DNA of 64,000 nucleotides from Scytonema millei VB511283 (GTDB lineage Bacteria; Cyanobacteriota; Cyanobacteriia; Cyanobacteriales; Chroococcidiopsidaceae). A program made the translations under genes and the position numbers. Within the stretch, counting starts at the first letter, position 1. Every line of letters starts with the position of its first letter. Positions 43,020 through 52,561 of the stretch are shown one piece after another. The notes beneath the pieces are model-generated. The model was given only the letters and a program-made list of their open reading frames with translations, was not told the origin of the DNA and searched no databases. The stretch is from the NCBI RefSeq assembly GCF_000817735.3, contig NZ_JTJC03000004.1, forward strand, positions 434,001 through 498,000, read 5' to 3'.

Positions 43020-45062
43020 TTATAACTTTTCAGATAAATAACTATCTTTAGTCAGTTTCAGAATTATCGACATTAATTGGTAGGGATTGACAGGTTTAGA
43101 GAGATGGACTTGAAAACCAGCAGCGATCGCGCGATCGCGGTCTGAATCTCTAGCAAACCCAGTTAAGGCGATCGCCGGGGTATGAGTACCTAGTCCTATT
43201 TCCTGCATTCTAATTTGGTGAATCAGAGCATAACCATCTTCTCCTGGCATCCCCAGATCGCAAACTATAATATCCGGTTTGAACTGGGTAAAGGCAGCGA
43301 TCGCTTCCGGTACTGAGCCAGCAACAACAATCTCAGCACCGTACTCCGTAAGAGCTACTGCCAATAATTCCAAAGTATCGGGTTCGTCATCAACCGCTAA
43401 AACTTTTCTCCCCACTAAGGGATATGGTTCTGATGTCTCCAACCAGAGATCGGCAGTAGAAGGCTGCCGATTTTGACTCAATTTTTGTTTTGGTAGTGGG
43501 AGCTGAACTGTGAAAGTTGCTCCCTGTCCGACTCCGTCGCTAGCAACACCAACTGTCCCACCGTGCATTTCGACGATGTGACGGACGATCGCCAGTCCCA
43601 ATCCTAACCCGCCATGCGATCTGGTGCTAGAGCTATTTTCTTGCCGAAAGCGATCGAAGACATGCGGCAGAAACTCGGCACTAATGCCTTGACCGCGATC
43701 GATAATTTGAATTTGAGCTTGGCTGTTAGAATCGTCAGCAACTAATGATAGGCAAATGTCTGCCTGTTGACCTTCGGCAGAAAACTTAATTGCGTTACTC
43801 AGCAAATTCCAAAAGACTTGTTGCAATCGGTTAAAGTCACCCAAAAGCAAAATTTGTTTCTCGATTTCTGCGTCTTCCCAATCAGGATCGATTGTAAACT
43901 TAAGTTGAATTCTTTTTGCATCAGCCATCGGCTGTACTGTCTTAATTGTTGCGGCAATAATTGACGGTAGATAGACCGGAGCGAACTGAAGTTCGAGCGT
44001 GCCTTGAACAATGCGGGAGACATCTAATAAGTCCTCAATTAAATGTTGTTGCCATTTCGCATTGCGTTCGATCGCTTCTAATATTTCCCATTTGGTAATC
44101 GTCGTAAATTTTCGCGTGCGAAGTATTTGCGACCAACCAAGAATGGCATTGAGCGGTGCGCGTAGTTCGTGAGACACAACAGCTAAAAACTCATCTTTGA
44201 TCCGATTTGCTGCTGTTAAACTTTCGGCTTGTTGTCTTAGGGTATCTTCCATCTGCTTCGTGGAAGTAATATCTGTATGGGAACCAACCATGCGGATTGC
44301 AGCGCCAGTTTCATCCCACAAGACTTTGCCGCGAGACAAAATCCATTTGTAAGTGCCATCTTTACAACGCAGGCGATGTTCTGTGCGGTAAAATTCAGTT
44401 TGTCGGGCAAGATGCTCTTGTAGCGATCGCATCACCGATTCCACATCGTCTAAATGCACGCGGTTTGACCATTCTTCAAAGCAATTCCCAATCTCATTTT
44501 CGGCATAACCCAGCATTGCTTTCCACCGGGCTGAAAGAAAAACTGTATGATTTTTAATATCCCAGTCCCAGAGTCCGTCATTAGCACCATCTAATGCTAA
44601 GTGCCAGCGAGCTTCACTTTCTTCGAGTTCTAACTGAATGCGTTGGCGTTCTCGTCGGGAAGCAGCCTCTTCCATCTCTCGTTCAATCGCTGGGACTAGA
44701 CGCGCCAAGTTCCCTTTCATAATGTAGTCGTGCGCTCCAGCTTTCATGGCTGCGACAGCAGTTTCTTCACCAATGTTGCCAGAAACGATAATAAATGGAA
44801 TATCTAAAGCTTTAGCTTGCAATAAGCGCAAAGCAGCAGTAGCATTAAATTTTGGTAACGAATAATCGGCTAGAATAATATCCCACTGTTGCCGATCTAG
44901 GGCGCTCGACATTGCCTCTGGAGTTTCTACCCTCAGCCACTCTACATCGCAGTTATGGCGTTCTAGATAACACACCAACAACTCAGCATCATCTTCTGAG
45001 TCTTCAACTAGTAAGATACGTAGAGGTTTACTCACGGTATGATTTACATGGCGGGAATTCAT
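43020..45062 (-). CDS. Hybrid histidine kinase REC-PAS-HisKA-HATPase-REC
   Basis: 680 residues. N-terminal receiver (RILLVEDSEDDAE, Asp in IILADYSLP), PAS/PAC (~150-275, WHLALDGANDGLWDWD), HisKA with VSHELRAPLNAI, HATPase (NLLSNAIKFS, GLGLGLAIVRH) and C-terminal receiver (VLAVDDEPDTLELL, IVCDLGMPGEDGY). Soluble, so it is fed by phosphotransfer. ATG 45062 overlaps the upstream regulator by 35 nt; an in-frame GTG at 45035 would give the tighter 8-nt overlap GTGAGTAA and the more usual N-terminus. Confidence 0.9.
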   Translation of the reverse strand: MNSRHVNHTVSKPLRILLVEDSEDDAELLVCYLERHNCDVEWLRVETPEAMSSALDRQQWDIILADYSLPKFNATAALRLLQAKALDIPFIIVSGNIGEETAVAAMKAGAHDYIMKGNLARLVPAIEREMEEAASRRERQRIQLELEESEARWHLALDGANDGLWDWDIKNHTVFLSARWKAMLGYAENEIGNCFEEWSNRVHLDDVESVMRSLQEHLARQTEFYRTEHRLRCKDGTYKWILSRGKVLWDETGAAIRMVGSHTDITSTKQMEDTLRQQAESLTAANRIKDEFLAVVSHELRAPLNAILGWSQILRTRKFTTITKWEILEAIERNAKWQQHLIEDLLDVSRIVQGTLELQFAPVYLPSIIAATIKTVQPMADAKRIQLKFTIDPDWEDAEIEKQILLLGDFNRLQQVFWNLLSNAIKFSAEGQQADICLSLVADDSNSQAQIQIIDRGQGISAEFLPHVFDRFRQENSSSTRSHGGLGLGLAIVRHIVEMHGGTVGVASDGVGQGATFTVQLPLPKQKLSQNRQPSTADLWLETSEPYPLVGRKVLAVDDEPDTLELLAVALTEYGAEIVVAGSVPEAIAAFTQFKPDIIVCDLGMPGEDGYALIHQIRMQEIGLGTHTPAIALTGFARDSDRDRAIAAGFQVHLSKPVNPYQLMSIILKLTKDSYLSEKL

Positions 45063-45480
45063 TTAAGTGGAGCCAGTATAACCCAAGCTGCCGAGAAGCT
45101 ACCAAAAAATCCGTAAAGTTTACAGGTTTGCGCACGTAGCTATTGCAACCTAATTCGTAGCTGTTAATCATATCTTCCTGTTCGTTGGAAGTTGTCAATA
45201 CGACAACGGGAAGAGAACGAGTTTTTGCATCAGCTCGTAGGCGGCGTATAACTTCTAAACCACTTACCTTCGGTAGATTTAAGTCCAGCAGTACTAATGT
45301 TGGTTGCTGTTTGGGGTGGCGATCGCTATATTTACCCGTAAGAAATAAGTAATCTAGTACCTCAGCTCCATCGCGGACAACATCAATTTCATACTCTAAA
45401 CCACTGCGCTCAAATGCCATCAGCGTTAGTTCTTCATCATCGCGATTATCTTCTACTAGTAAAATCAGTTTTTTAGGCAT
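45028..45480 (-). CDS. Rcp1-type single-domain response regulator
   Basis: 150 residues: receiver LILLVEDNRDDEELTLMAFE, Asp in VLLDLNLPKVSG, VVLTTSNEQEDM, YVRKPVNF. The extended alpha4-beta5 region is that of phytochrome-associated Rcp1 proteins. Flanked by two histidine kinases on the same strand, it probably carries phosphate between them. Confidence 0.9.
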   Translation of the reverse strand: MPKKLILLVEDNRDDEELTLMAFERSGLEYEIDVVRDGAEVLDYLFLTGKYSDRHPKQQPTLVLLDLNLPKVSGLEVIRRLRADAKTRSLPVVVLTTSNEQEDMINSYELGCNSYVRKPVNFTDFLVASRQLGLYWLHLNEFPPCKSYRE

Positions 45481-45610
45481 TTTTATCAGTTATCAATTAT
45501 CAGTTATCAGTGACTAGTGGCTGGCGGAACCAGTGGTTGGAATTGCTCCTCTGCTTTCTTTTGTCTCCCGTTCTCTCAGTTTTGACTTTTGATTTTTGAC
45601 TTTTGACTTC

Positions 45611-47203
45611 TTAAATTCTCTCTTGTAGCGTGAAGAAAAATGTTGTACCTCGATCTAAGGTACTTTCTGCCCAAATTTGCCCTCCGTGACGTAGAACGAT
45701 CCGCTTGACTGTAGCCAATCCAATGCCATTACCAGGAAATTCATCTTCTGAATGGAGGCGTTGAAAGGCAACGAACAATTTAGCAGCATATGCCATGTCG
45801 AAGCCAGCACCATTGTCACTAATAAAATAAACATCGGAGGCAGTAAAAGGAGATAAAGAGCGTTCCGTAAAGAATTTGAGCTGTTTTAATGGAAGCTTGC
45901 CAAATTCAATTCGCGCAGATTTTTTGCGTGAGGTAAATTTCCAAGCGTTGTTGAGTAAATTCTCAAATAAAACTCGAATGAGTTGTGGATCTGCTGGTGC
46001 GGTGAGATCGGGAGCGATCGCAAATTCTACGGCTCGTTCTGGTTGTGCCTGTTGTAATTCTGAAGCGATATTTCGCACCACTGCGCTCAAATCGAGATTT
46101 TGTAACTGCATTTCGCTGCGCGTCACCCGCGATAAGTGGAGCAATTCTTCAATCAGTTCTCCCATTCTTTGACTGGCAGCACGAATACGTTGCAGATAGT
46201 GTTTCCCTTTCTCGTCCAAGTTAGTACAGCGTTCTAGTAAAGCTAGACTGAAACCGTCGATACTGCGTAATGGGGCGCGAAGATCGTGGGAGACAGAATA
46301 GGAAAATGCCTCTAGTTCTTTATTCGCAGCTTCTAATTGTGCCGTGCGCTCGGTTACCCGCTGTTCAAGATTATGATTGAGTTCTTGTAGAAGTGACTGT
46401 TCTTGTTTGCGCTCTGTAATGTCTTGCAAATAAACTGATAAGCCTTTCGCTGCCGGATAAACTCGAACCCCTAACCATTTATCAAGTGGCGCAAAAAATT
46501 CTTCAAATCTGACAGTGACTTGCTCGGTTACAGCTCGGCGATATTCGCGCTCGAAAATAGTTCCTACAATGGCGGGAAATTCAGACCAAATGTGACGATT
46601 GAGTAATTCATCTGGCGATCGCTGCAACAAGTTTTCGGCTTGAGGATTAATGTAGGTAAATCGCCAGTCACCGTCCAAGGCAAAAAATGCATCGGAAATG
46701 CTTTCTAGTAGTTCGGTGACTTCTTGACGAGCCTTTTGTTCGCGTCCCAACAATTCATCCAGTTTTTGATTGGCGTGTAATAATTCGGTGGTGCGTTCTG
46801 CAACCGCATTCTCTAAATTACCTTTTGCTTGTGCTAGTTCGGCGATCGCTTTCGCCAATTGGCTTTGAGTCTGAGCTAGCAGCAACGGTCCATCAATCAG
46901 TAGCGAATACTGTCGGCGTAGTGCAAAGTAAATTACAGCAATACTAGCAGTCAGCAAGTCCACAACAACTTGCACCTGCACTGTCAGTTGGGCAAATCGT
47001 GGATCGACAATTCCACCTACAACATGGACAGAGTGACCCACAGCACAGGTGAAAAAGATAATAACAGTTGCTAGAACGAGTGGGTTCTTGAGTAAATGCT
47101 CTTGTCCGCGTCGGAGTCCCTGAAAGATCAGGAAGGATATTGCGAAGTAGCAAACCGCAATGACACTATTTGCACCCAACAACAGACTATTAAGCATAAG
47201 CAA
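45611..47203 (-). CDS. Histidine kinase with an ETR1-like three-helix membrane domain and PAS
   Basis: 530 residues. Helices at ~11-30, 41-63 and 74-96; coiled linker 100-165; PAS ~168-275 (SISDAFFALDGDWRFTYINP); HisKA with SVSHDLRAPLRSIDGFS; HATPase (NLLNNAWKFTS, NGAGFDM, GNGIGLATVKRIV), a phytochrome-type kinase core. Relative to ETR1, Tyr19 matches Tyr32, and Cys53-x3-His57 matches Cys65-x3-His69, the copper ligands, whereas Asn12 stands where ETR1 has Asp25. The adjacent Rcp1-type regulator is its likely partner. Confidence 0.88.
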   Translation of the reverse strand: MLMLNSLLLGANSVIAVCYFAISFLIFQGLRRGQEHLLKNPLVLATVIIFFTCAVGHSVHVVGGIVDPRFAQLTVQVQVVVDLLTASIAVIYFALRRQYSLLIDGPLLLAQTQSQLAKAIAELAQAKGNLENAVAERTTELLHANQKLDELLGREQKARQEVTELLESISDAFFALDGDWRFTYINPQAENLLQRSPDELLNRHIWSEFPAIVGTIFEREYRRAVTEQVTVRFEEFFAPLDKWLGVRVYPAAKGLSVYLQDITERKQEQSLLQELNHNLEQRVTERTAQLEAANKELEAFSYSVSHDLRAPLRSIDGFSLALLERCTNLDEKGKHYLQRIRAASQRMGELIEELLHLSRVTRSEMQLQNLDLSAVVRNIASELQQAQPERAVEFAIAPDLTAPADPQLIRVLFENLLNNAWKFTSRKKSARIEFGKLPLKQLKFFTERSLSPFTASDVYFISDNGAGFDMAYAAKLFVAFQRLHSEDEFPGNGIGLATVKRIVLRHGGQIWAESTLDRGTTFFFTLQERI

Positions 47204-47250
47204 GAAAAGCTGGAAAGAATATTAAGGAATAATCCAGCTTAATCCACCTC

Positions 47251-47291
47251 TACAGTTATCAGTTATCAGTTATCAGTTATCAGTTATCAGG
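47251..47291. repeat. CAGTTAT heptamer run
   Basis: Five tandem CAGTTAT units before the kinase gene start; representative of the heptamer family that also lies at 17323-17355, 22828-22846, 31445-31465, 35358-35388 and 45486-45512. Confidence 0.85.
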
Positions 47292-47381
47292 GAGCACGGA
47301 GTAGGGAGCAGTGACGATTTACTACTAGTCACCAGCCACCAGCCACCAGCCACTCCCGACTTACGACTTACGACTTATCTC

Positions 47382-48494
47382 CTACCGTCTGACACTGCGC
47401 GGGTCGAGGGCATCGCGCAAGCCATCTCCTAATAAATTAAACGCCAGCACTGTAACAATAATTAATATCGCGGGAGGCCAAACCAACCAAGGTTGTAGCA
47501 CTAAAATTGAGGCATTTGTTGCTAAAGAGAGCAAATTGCCCCAAGATGGATCGGGTTGCTGAATGCCCAACCCAATTAGACTTAATACCGATTCTGCCGC
47601 AATAAATCCAGGTACGGATAGAGTTGCTGAGATGATGATATACGTTGCTGTTTGAGGCAAAACGTGACGGATGATGATGTAGAAAGGATCGCCACCCATA
47701 GCTTTAGCCGCTTGAACGAATTCTCGCTCTTTAATCGATAGAACTTGTCCGCGAATGACTCGCGCCAGTCCAGACCAACTGATAAAAGAAGTAATTAAAA
47801 CGATCAGCATAAATCGCTGGGCGCTACTTAGTCCTGGTGGTAAAACTGCTGCCAAAGCAACCAATAGATAAAGACCAGGAATCGTCATTAATACTTCTAC
47901 AAGACGCATGATGATGCTATCGATCCAACCACCAAAATAGCCAGAAATACCGCCGACAATCATGCCGAGGGGAAAAGAGATAGCGACTCCGATTAAACCA
48001 ACGCTGAGGCTAACGCGCCCCCCATGTAGCAGGCGGCTAAATTGATCGCGTCCCTGTTCGTCAGTTCCCAATAAGTTAAATTTAGCTCCAGTTGTACCGA
48101 ACAAATGCAGATTGACAGGAATGCCGCTAAAAACTTCTACTTCTTCAAAATTATTGCCCAGTGGTAAGCTGAGACGAAATAGTTGGTAGCGATCGCCCGC
48201 AACAAAAAAGCGGAACCAAGCAGGCTTAGTACGGTCTACAATCAGTTGGCGATCGCCTGTATTTAAATCTGTCTTACCTTGAGTCGTAGGGTAAACGTGG
48301 GGTCCAACAAATTGCCCCTGTGTATTCTGCCAATAAATTTGCGTGGGTGGCAGCAGGGAACCATTAGCTTGAGACTCATAAGGGTCGTAGGGTGCGACAC
48401 AATCAGCGGCGATAACCGCAATGTAAAAAATGAGTAGCAGAATCGCCCCAAAGCGGGCGAGGGGATTCTTGTTAAGTCTTTGCCACCAGTTCAT
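47382..48494 (-). CDS. Peptide/nickel-type ABC transporter permease (DppC/OppC-like)
   Basis: 370 residues. N-terminal helix, a ~90-residue extracytoplasmic loop region as in cyanobacterial DppC-like proteins, five further helices and the EAA loop EREFVQAAKAMGGDPFYIII. It should pair with the double ATPase at 20931-22820, though that is 25 kb away. No DppB partner in view. Confidence 0.9.
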   Translation of the reverse strand: MNWWQRLNKNPLARFGAILLLIFYIAVIAADCVAPYDPYESQANGSLLPPTQIYWQNTQGQFVGPHVYPTTQGKTDLNTGDRQLIVDRTKPAWFRFFVAGDRYQLFRLSLPLGNNFEEVEVFSGIPVNLHLFGTTGAKFNLLGTDEQGRDQFSRLLHGGRVSLSVGLIGVAISFPLGMIVGGISGYFGGWIDSIIMRLVEVLMTIPGLYLLVALAAVLPPGLSSAQRFMLIVLITSFISWSGLARVIRGQVLSIKEREFVQAAKAMGGDPFYIIIRHVLPQTATYIIISATLSVPGFIAAESVLSLIGLGIQQPDPSWGNLLSLATNASILVLQPWLVWPPAILIIVTVLAFNLLGDGLRDALDPRSVRR

Positions 48495-48508
48495 AATTGG
48501 GGAGGAGA

Positions 48509-48537
48509 GTAGGGGCGCACGGCTGTGCGCCCTTGTA
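48509..48537. repeat. GTAGGGGCGCAC palindromic repeat
   Basis: GTAGGGGCGCACGGCTGTGCGCCCTTGTAG, imperfect at the right end. Between the permease and cysW genes. Confidence 0.8.
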
Positions 48538-48579
48538 GCCAGTTAAGTCTGTATTTTAAGCTAAATACAAAATATCGCC

Positions 48580-49419
48580 CTATTCCACATCTTTAATCCG
48601 AGTTCTCCGTTCTAAAATCTCCTTCAATACCAACGTCACTACAGCCAATAAAGCCAACAATACGGCAGCAGAGTAAGCAGCCTCAGTTTCATATTGTTTG
48701 TAAGCATCTTCAACAAACAGGGGTAGACTTTGGGTTTTTCCCGAAATATTTCCCGAAACTACCGAGACCGCACCAAATTCACCCATAGCTCTCGCATTAG
48801 TCAAAATTAAGCCGTAGAGTAATCCCCAACGGATATTCGGCAAGGTGACGCGCCAAAAGATCTGCCAGTCGTTTGCGCCTAGAGTCTTTGCCGCTTCTTC
48901 TTGATCCGAGCCTAATTCCTCTAATACGGGAATCACCTCACGGGCAACAAAGGGCATACTCACAAATGCTGTAGCCAGCACCATGCCTGGAAAAGCAAAG
49001 ATAATATTCAGCCCGTGTTCTTGCAACCAACCACCAAACCATCCTTGTCGCCCGTAGAGCAAGACAATCATCAGACCTGCAACTACAGGCGAGATCGAAA
49101 AGGGCAGATCGATCAAGCTTAAAACAAAGGCACGACCTGGAAATCGGTGACGAGTCAGCGCCCAAGCCGCACATAGCCCAAAAACTGTATTCAGTGGCAG
49201 GGCGATCGCGGCTAACATGACTGTTAATTGGACGGCATGGAGAAACTCCGGTCGAGTCAGGTTAGCAAAAAATGGACCAACTCCTTTGCTAAAAGCTTGA
49301 ATAAAGACGTTTAAGGCGGGGATATAAAGTACTAGACTGACATAGGCGATCGCCACGACAATCAGAATGGCTGGAATCCAACTCTTTTGTTCGCTAGGCG
49401 CAGCTTTGCTGTTATTCAT
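48580..49419 (-). CDS. cysW: Sulfate/thiosulfate ABC transporter permease CysW
   Basis: 279 residues from ATG 49419. An upstream in-frame ATG (49449) overlaps the cysT stop, but AGGAAGGAG lies between the two, favouring the inner start. Six helices with the EAA motif EEAAKTLGANDWQIFWRV and NARAMGEFGAVSVVSG. With CysT it forms the sulfate channel. The cysA ATPase does not follow; the next gene on this strand is a peptide permease. Confidence 0.93.
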   Translation of the reverse strand: MNNSKAAPSEQKSWIPAILIVVAIAYVSLVLYIPALNVFIQAFSKGVGPFFANLTRPEFLHAVQLTVMLAAIALPLNTVFGLCAAWALTRHRFPGRAFVLSLIDLPFSISPVVAGLMIVLLYGRQGWFGGWLQEHGLNIIFAFPGMVLATAFVSMPFVAREVIPVLEELGSDQEEAAKTLGANDWQIFWRVTLPNIRWGLLYGLILTNARAMGEFGAVSVVSGNISGKTQSLPLFVEDAYKQYETEAAYSAAVLLALLAVVTLVLKEILERRTRIKDVE

Positions 49420-49438
49420 CTGAGAATTCATCTCCTTC

Positions 49439-50308
49439 CTAGTCGTCATACCGTCTTCCCCAAGCCTGCAAAAGATTAATCAACAGCAGCAACACTAATG
49501 AAATCAGCAGCAACACCGTACCGATAACAGTTGCACCAGAATAGTCATACTGCTCTAAGCGTTGAAAAATCAGTACGGGTGCAATCAAATCTCTAAAAGG
49601 CGTGTTGGAGGAAATAATTACGGTTGAGCCGTACTCCCCAACTGCACGGGAGAAACCCAAAGCCACACCAGTCAAGATGGCAGGAAATAGAGGCGGTAAA
49701 ATAACGCGCCGGAAAGTTTGCCATTGATTTGCTCCCAAACTCCAAGCCGCTTCTTCAATCTCGCGTTCCATTTCTTGCATTACGGGTTGCACTGTCCGTA
49801 CCACAAAAGGCAGCGAAATAAAAATCATTGCCACCCATACCCCCAAACGGGTGAAGGATACCTTAATTCCCAAAGGGGCAAGTAAAGAGCCGATCCAGCC
49901 ATTATTGCTATAGACTGTTGCCAGCGTTAGCCCCGCAACTGAAGTTGGTAGGGCAAAGGGCAAATCGATCGAAGCATCAATTAATCTTTTGAAGGGAAAT
50001 TTGTAGCGCACTAAAACCCAGGCAATCAGAGTGCCAAAAAGTCCATTCATCAAAGCTGCCAAGATTGATGTCACAAACGTGACATTGTACGTTGCTAACG
50101 CCACCGGACTCGTAGCAATGCGCCAAAAGTTAACAGGACCTTCAGTACTTGCTTTGAGGAACATTGCTGCAATGGGGACAAATAACATCACTGTGAGATA
50201 TCCCAGCGTGATGCGCCACGTCCAAGGCATATGAAACAACCATTGCCACAACTTTTGAGCTACTGATGAATTGCGAAAACCAAATCGAGATGCAGGAGAT
50301 ACAGCCAT
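49439..50308 (-). CDS. cysT: Sulfate ABC transporter permease CysT (CysU)
   Basis: 289 residues: six helices, [21 protein letters not shown] loop and [16 protein letters not shown], the CysT form of the motif. Middle gene of sbpA-cysT-cysW. Confidence 0.94.
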   Translation of the reverse strand: MAVSPASRFGFRNSSVAQKLWQWLFHMPWTWRITLGYLTVMLFVPIAAMFLKASTEGPVNFWRIATSPVALATYNVTFVTSILAALMNGLFGTLIAWVLVRYKFPFKRLIDASIDLPFALPTSVAGLTLATVYSNNGWIGSLLAPLGIKVSFTRLGVWVAMIFISLPFVVRTVQPVMQEMEREIEEAAWSLGANQWQTFRRVILPPLFPAILTGVALGFSRAVGEYGSTVIISSNTPFRDLIAPVLIFQRLEQYDYSGATVIGTVLLLISLVLLLLINLLQAWGRRYDD

Positions 50309-50360
50309 CTGAAAAGTTAAAAGTCAAAAGTTAAAAGTCAAGAATCAAGAATCAGGAGTC

Positions 50361-50426
50361 GTAGGGGCGGGTTTATTGGCGTTAGCTGTAGCTAGACGAG
50401 TCTGCTCTCAGTCAAACCCGCCCGTA
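50361..50426. repeat. MITE-like repeat, inverse orientation
   Basis: GTAGGGGCGGGTTT ... AAACCCGCCCGTAC, the GTACGGGCGGGTTT family read from the other end. Lies between sbpA and cysT, with TCAAAAGTTAAAAG-type repeats beside it. Confidence 0.8.
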
Positions 50427-50491
50427 CAAGAATCAGAAGAATGTATGTAAAATCTCTTCCACGCACCACGCAACCACCCACCACGCAACAA

Positions 50492-51634
50492 TTAACGATT
50501 AATTTTGGCTTGAATTTGGTCGAAAACTGCTCCGTCTTCAAAAAACTTGGTTTGGACTACGTTCCATCCGCCAAAATCTTTTACAGAGCCGAGATTTTGC
50601 ACTTTGGGATATTTATCAGTATTTTCCTTGGTTTGAGCTACTGTCTCGTCCACTGGTCGAAATCCAACTTTGGCAAACTCTTGCTGCGCTTCGGGTGTAA
50701 ACAAATACTTGACAAAAGCTTCAGCGACTTCGCGAGTTCCGTGCTTGTCCACATTTTTATCCACTACAGCAATGGGATTGTCGATGGAGATGTTGACATC
50801 GGGAATTATGTAAGACACCTTCTCGCCTTTTTGTTGCGCTAGGAGAATTTCGTTTTCGTAGTTAATCAGAGCATCTCCCTGCCCTTGCTTGAAAAAGACA
50901 TCGGTTGCTTCTCGCGCATCTTTAGTTAAAATTGGCACGTTGCCATAAACTTTGCTGACAAAATCGAGTGCTTGTTCTTCGCTAGCACCAGTTTTGATGG
51001 CAGAATTCCACAGCGTCAGGAAATTCCAACGGGCAATACCGGAAGTCTTCGGATCGGCTGTAATCAGGCTGACTCCATCTTTGGCTAAATCTGCCCAAGT
51101 CTTAATACCTTTGGGGTTTTCTGGACGAGTGACTAATGCGGCAACGGATTTAGAGACAATGGCATTATCGGGGACTTCTTTTTCCCATCCTGGCTCGATG
51201 AGTCCTGCTTTTTCGATCCTGCTTGTATCAAGGGCAAGGGCTAAGTGAACGATATCCGCTTCCAAACCATCAATCACGGCGCGAGTTTGGGAACCAGAAC
51301 CACCGTAGCTCGTCTTGAAGGTCACGTTTTGGTTATGTTCTTGCTTCCACTGCTCGGTAAACTGGGGAATAATCGCGTCGTGAGCGGCTTTGGTGACAGC
51401 AAAAGAAACCAGAGTCAGTTCTACATCCTGCTTGTTTGCCGCGACAGGACTCGCAGCAGGATTTTGAGTCGCCGAATTATTGCCGTTCCCACCGGAGCAA
51501 GCTGCGATCGCCACGCTCAAACTCACTCCAACTAAAAATAGCGATGTCAAGCTTTTGACCGAATTCCACCTGAGTCTACCAAGTTGCTCAACCCCCATCT
51601 GCCATTGCTTCCAGGTCTGCTGCCACCACCTCAT
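50492..51634 (-). CDS. sbpA: Sulfate-binding periplasmic protein
   Basis: 380 residues. A Sec/lipoprotein-type leader (SLTSLFLVGVSLSVAIAACS, Cys about residue 46) follows a ~27-residue N-terminal extension. Mature protein: ELTLVSFAVTKAAHDAIIP, TSYGGSGSQTRAVIDG and GYMPP-type loops of the Sbp/CysP family; VNAFVKYLFTPEAQQEFA-like segment at the end. First gene of the sulfate importer. Confidence 0.93.
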   Translation of the reverse strand: MRWWQQTWKQWQMGVEQLGRLRWNSVKSLTSLFLVGVSLSVAIAACSGGNGNNSATQNPAASPVAANKQDVELTLVSFAVTKAAHDAIIPQFTEQWKQEHNQNVTFKTSYGGSGSQTRAVIDGLEADIVHLALALDTSRIEKAGLIEPGWEKEVPDNAIVSKSVAALVTRPENPKGIKTWADLAKDGVSLITADPKTSGIARWNFLTLWNSAIKTGASEEQALDFVSKVYGNVPILTKDAREATDVFFKQGQGDALINYENEILLAQQKGEKVSYIIPDVNISIDNPIAVVDKNVDKHGTREVAEAFVKYLFTPEAQQEFAKVGFRPVDETVAQTKENTDKYPKVQNLGSVKDFGGWNVVQTKFFEDGAVFDQIQAKINR

Positions 51635-51839
51635 GTCATTGTCTCCTGATAATCTACGAATTTTTGGTAGAACTACCGTATTTGATCTGTCTGGTCATAG
51701 ATATTACCGAGTCAAACCAAAAAAAGCAAGAAAAATCCTCATTCTCCGAGCGAGAATGTGGAGTTTATGGAAAAAGAGGAATATCTGGGTGGAATTGTAA
51801 TAGCTGATAGTTAATTGTTCGTAACTATTATTGACATTT

Positions 51840-51867
51840 GTAGGGGCGCACAGCCGTGCGCCCCTAC
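51840..51867. repeat. GTAGGGGCGCAC palindromic repeat
   Basis: 28-bp perfect-ended palindrome GTAGGGGCGCACAGCCGTGCGCCCCTAC in the gap upstream of sbpA. Confidence 0.85.
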
Positions 51868-51928
51868 AGATCGCATGTTTTACCCAATTGAAACCGCTAT
51901 TAAACTGTCATGCAATTACGATGCATTT

Positions 51929-51972
51929 GCTAAAAACGCTAAGGGCTAGTGCGTCGTTGCACTAGCCCTTAG
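51929..51972 (-). terminator. Strong hairpin terminator after the DUF4327 gene
   Basis: A perfect 14-bp stem, CTAAGGGCTAGTGC / GCACTAGCCCTTAG, with 6-nt loop. On the minus strand it is followed by CGTTTTTAGC. It begins 20 bp after the stop of the gene at 51993-52226. Confidence 0.8.
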
Positions 51973-51992
51973 TTTCTAATTCCATAGCCCTT

Positions 51993-52226
51993 TTAATCGT
52001 TATCCCATTGTTCTCTACCAATCAGATCGCCGATGCGATCGCGTAGCAAGAAATCACATTGCTCTAATTCGCACTCTATGCAAACCCATTCCCGTGCTGG
52101 AATGTACTGACACAGAGTATAGATTGGCTGCTGGCGGCTAACCAATCCTTTTTGTACCAACTGACGGGCTTCATCTTGGATTACGTCCAAAGAATATCGG
52201 ATTGGTGGCACCGTATTTACACTCAT
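51993..52226 (-). CDS. DUF4327 family protein
   Basis: 77 residues: YSLDVIQDEARQLVQKGLVS, QQPIYTLCQYIPAREWVCIE and DFLLRDRIGDLIGREQW are the signature of cyanobacterial DUF4327. Small, soluble, function unknown. Own promoter region and strong terminator. Confidence 0.88.
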   Translation of the reverse strand: MSVNTVPPIRYSLDVIQDEARQLVQKGLVSRQQPIYTLCQYIPAREWVCIECELEQCDFLLRDRIGDLIGREQWDND

Positions 52227-52534
52227 AGTTTTAACCTAAGTTTCGATCGGGGTATCGGATGTGTTGTTCTCTCAAGGTGGCAGATGGGTAAAAATTAATT
52301 GAAGTTGAAAATTTTGTAGTTGACTATACTGAAATTATCCCTATTTTGACGTTATATCATTCAAATATATATTAACAAATATTGAGACAGTCAACAAATC
52401 TTGACAAAATGTTCGCCACCTGTCTATGCTTGAACTTTTTCAAGAGCTGGTGCATAGCCCTTTCAATCCTATATTTTTTGGTTTAGGAATGGGTTAAGGT
52501 TTTGTCATATCTAACTCAGGTGAGATAGAAGAGT
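52227..52534. other. Gap between DUF4327 and GH3 genes
   Basis: About 310 bp of AT-rich sequence; includes the DUF4327 promoter/leader, and no open frame. Nothing else seen. Confidence 0.6.
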
Positions 52535-52558
52535 AAAAAAAATCTATCTTAAGATAGA
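52535..52558 (-). terminator. Rho-independent terminator of the GH3 gene
   Basis: On the minus strand TCTATC-TTAA-GATAGA then TTTTTTTT, starting 3 bp after the stop codon. Confidence 0.85.
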
Positions 52559-52561
52559 GAA

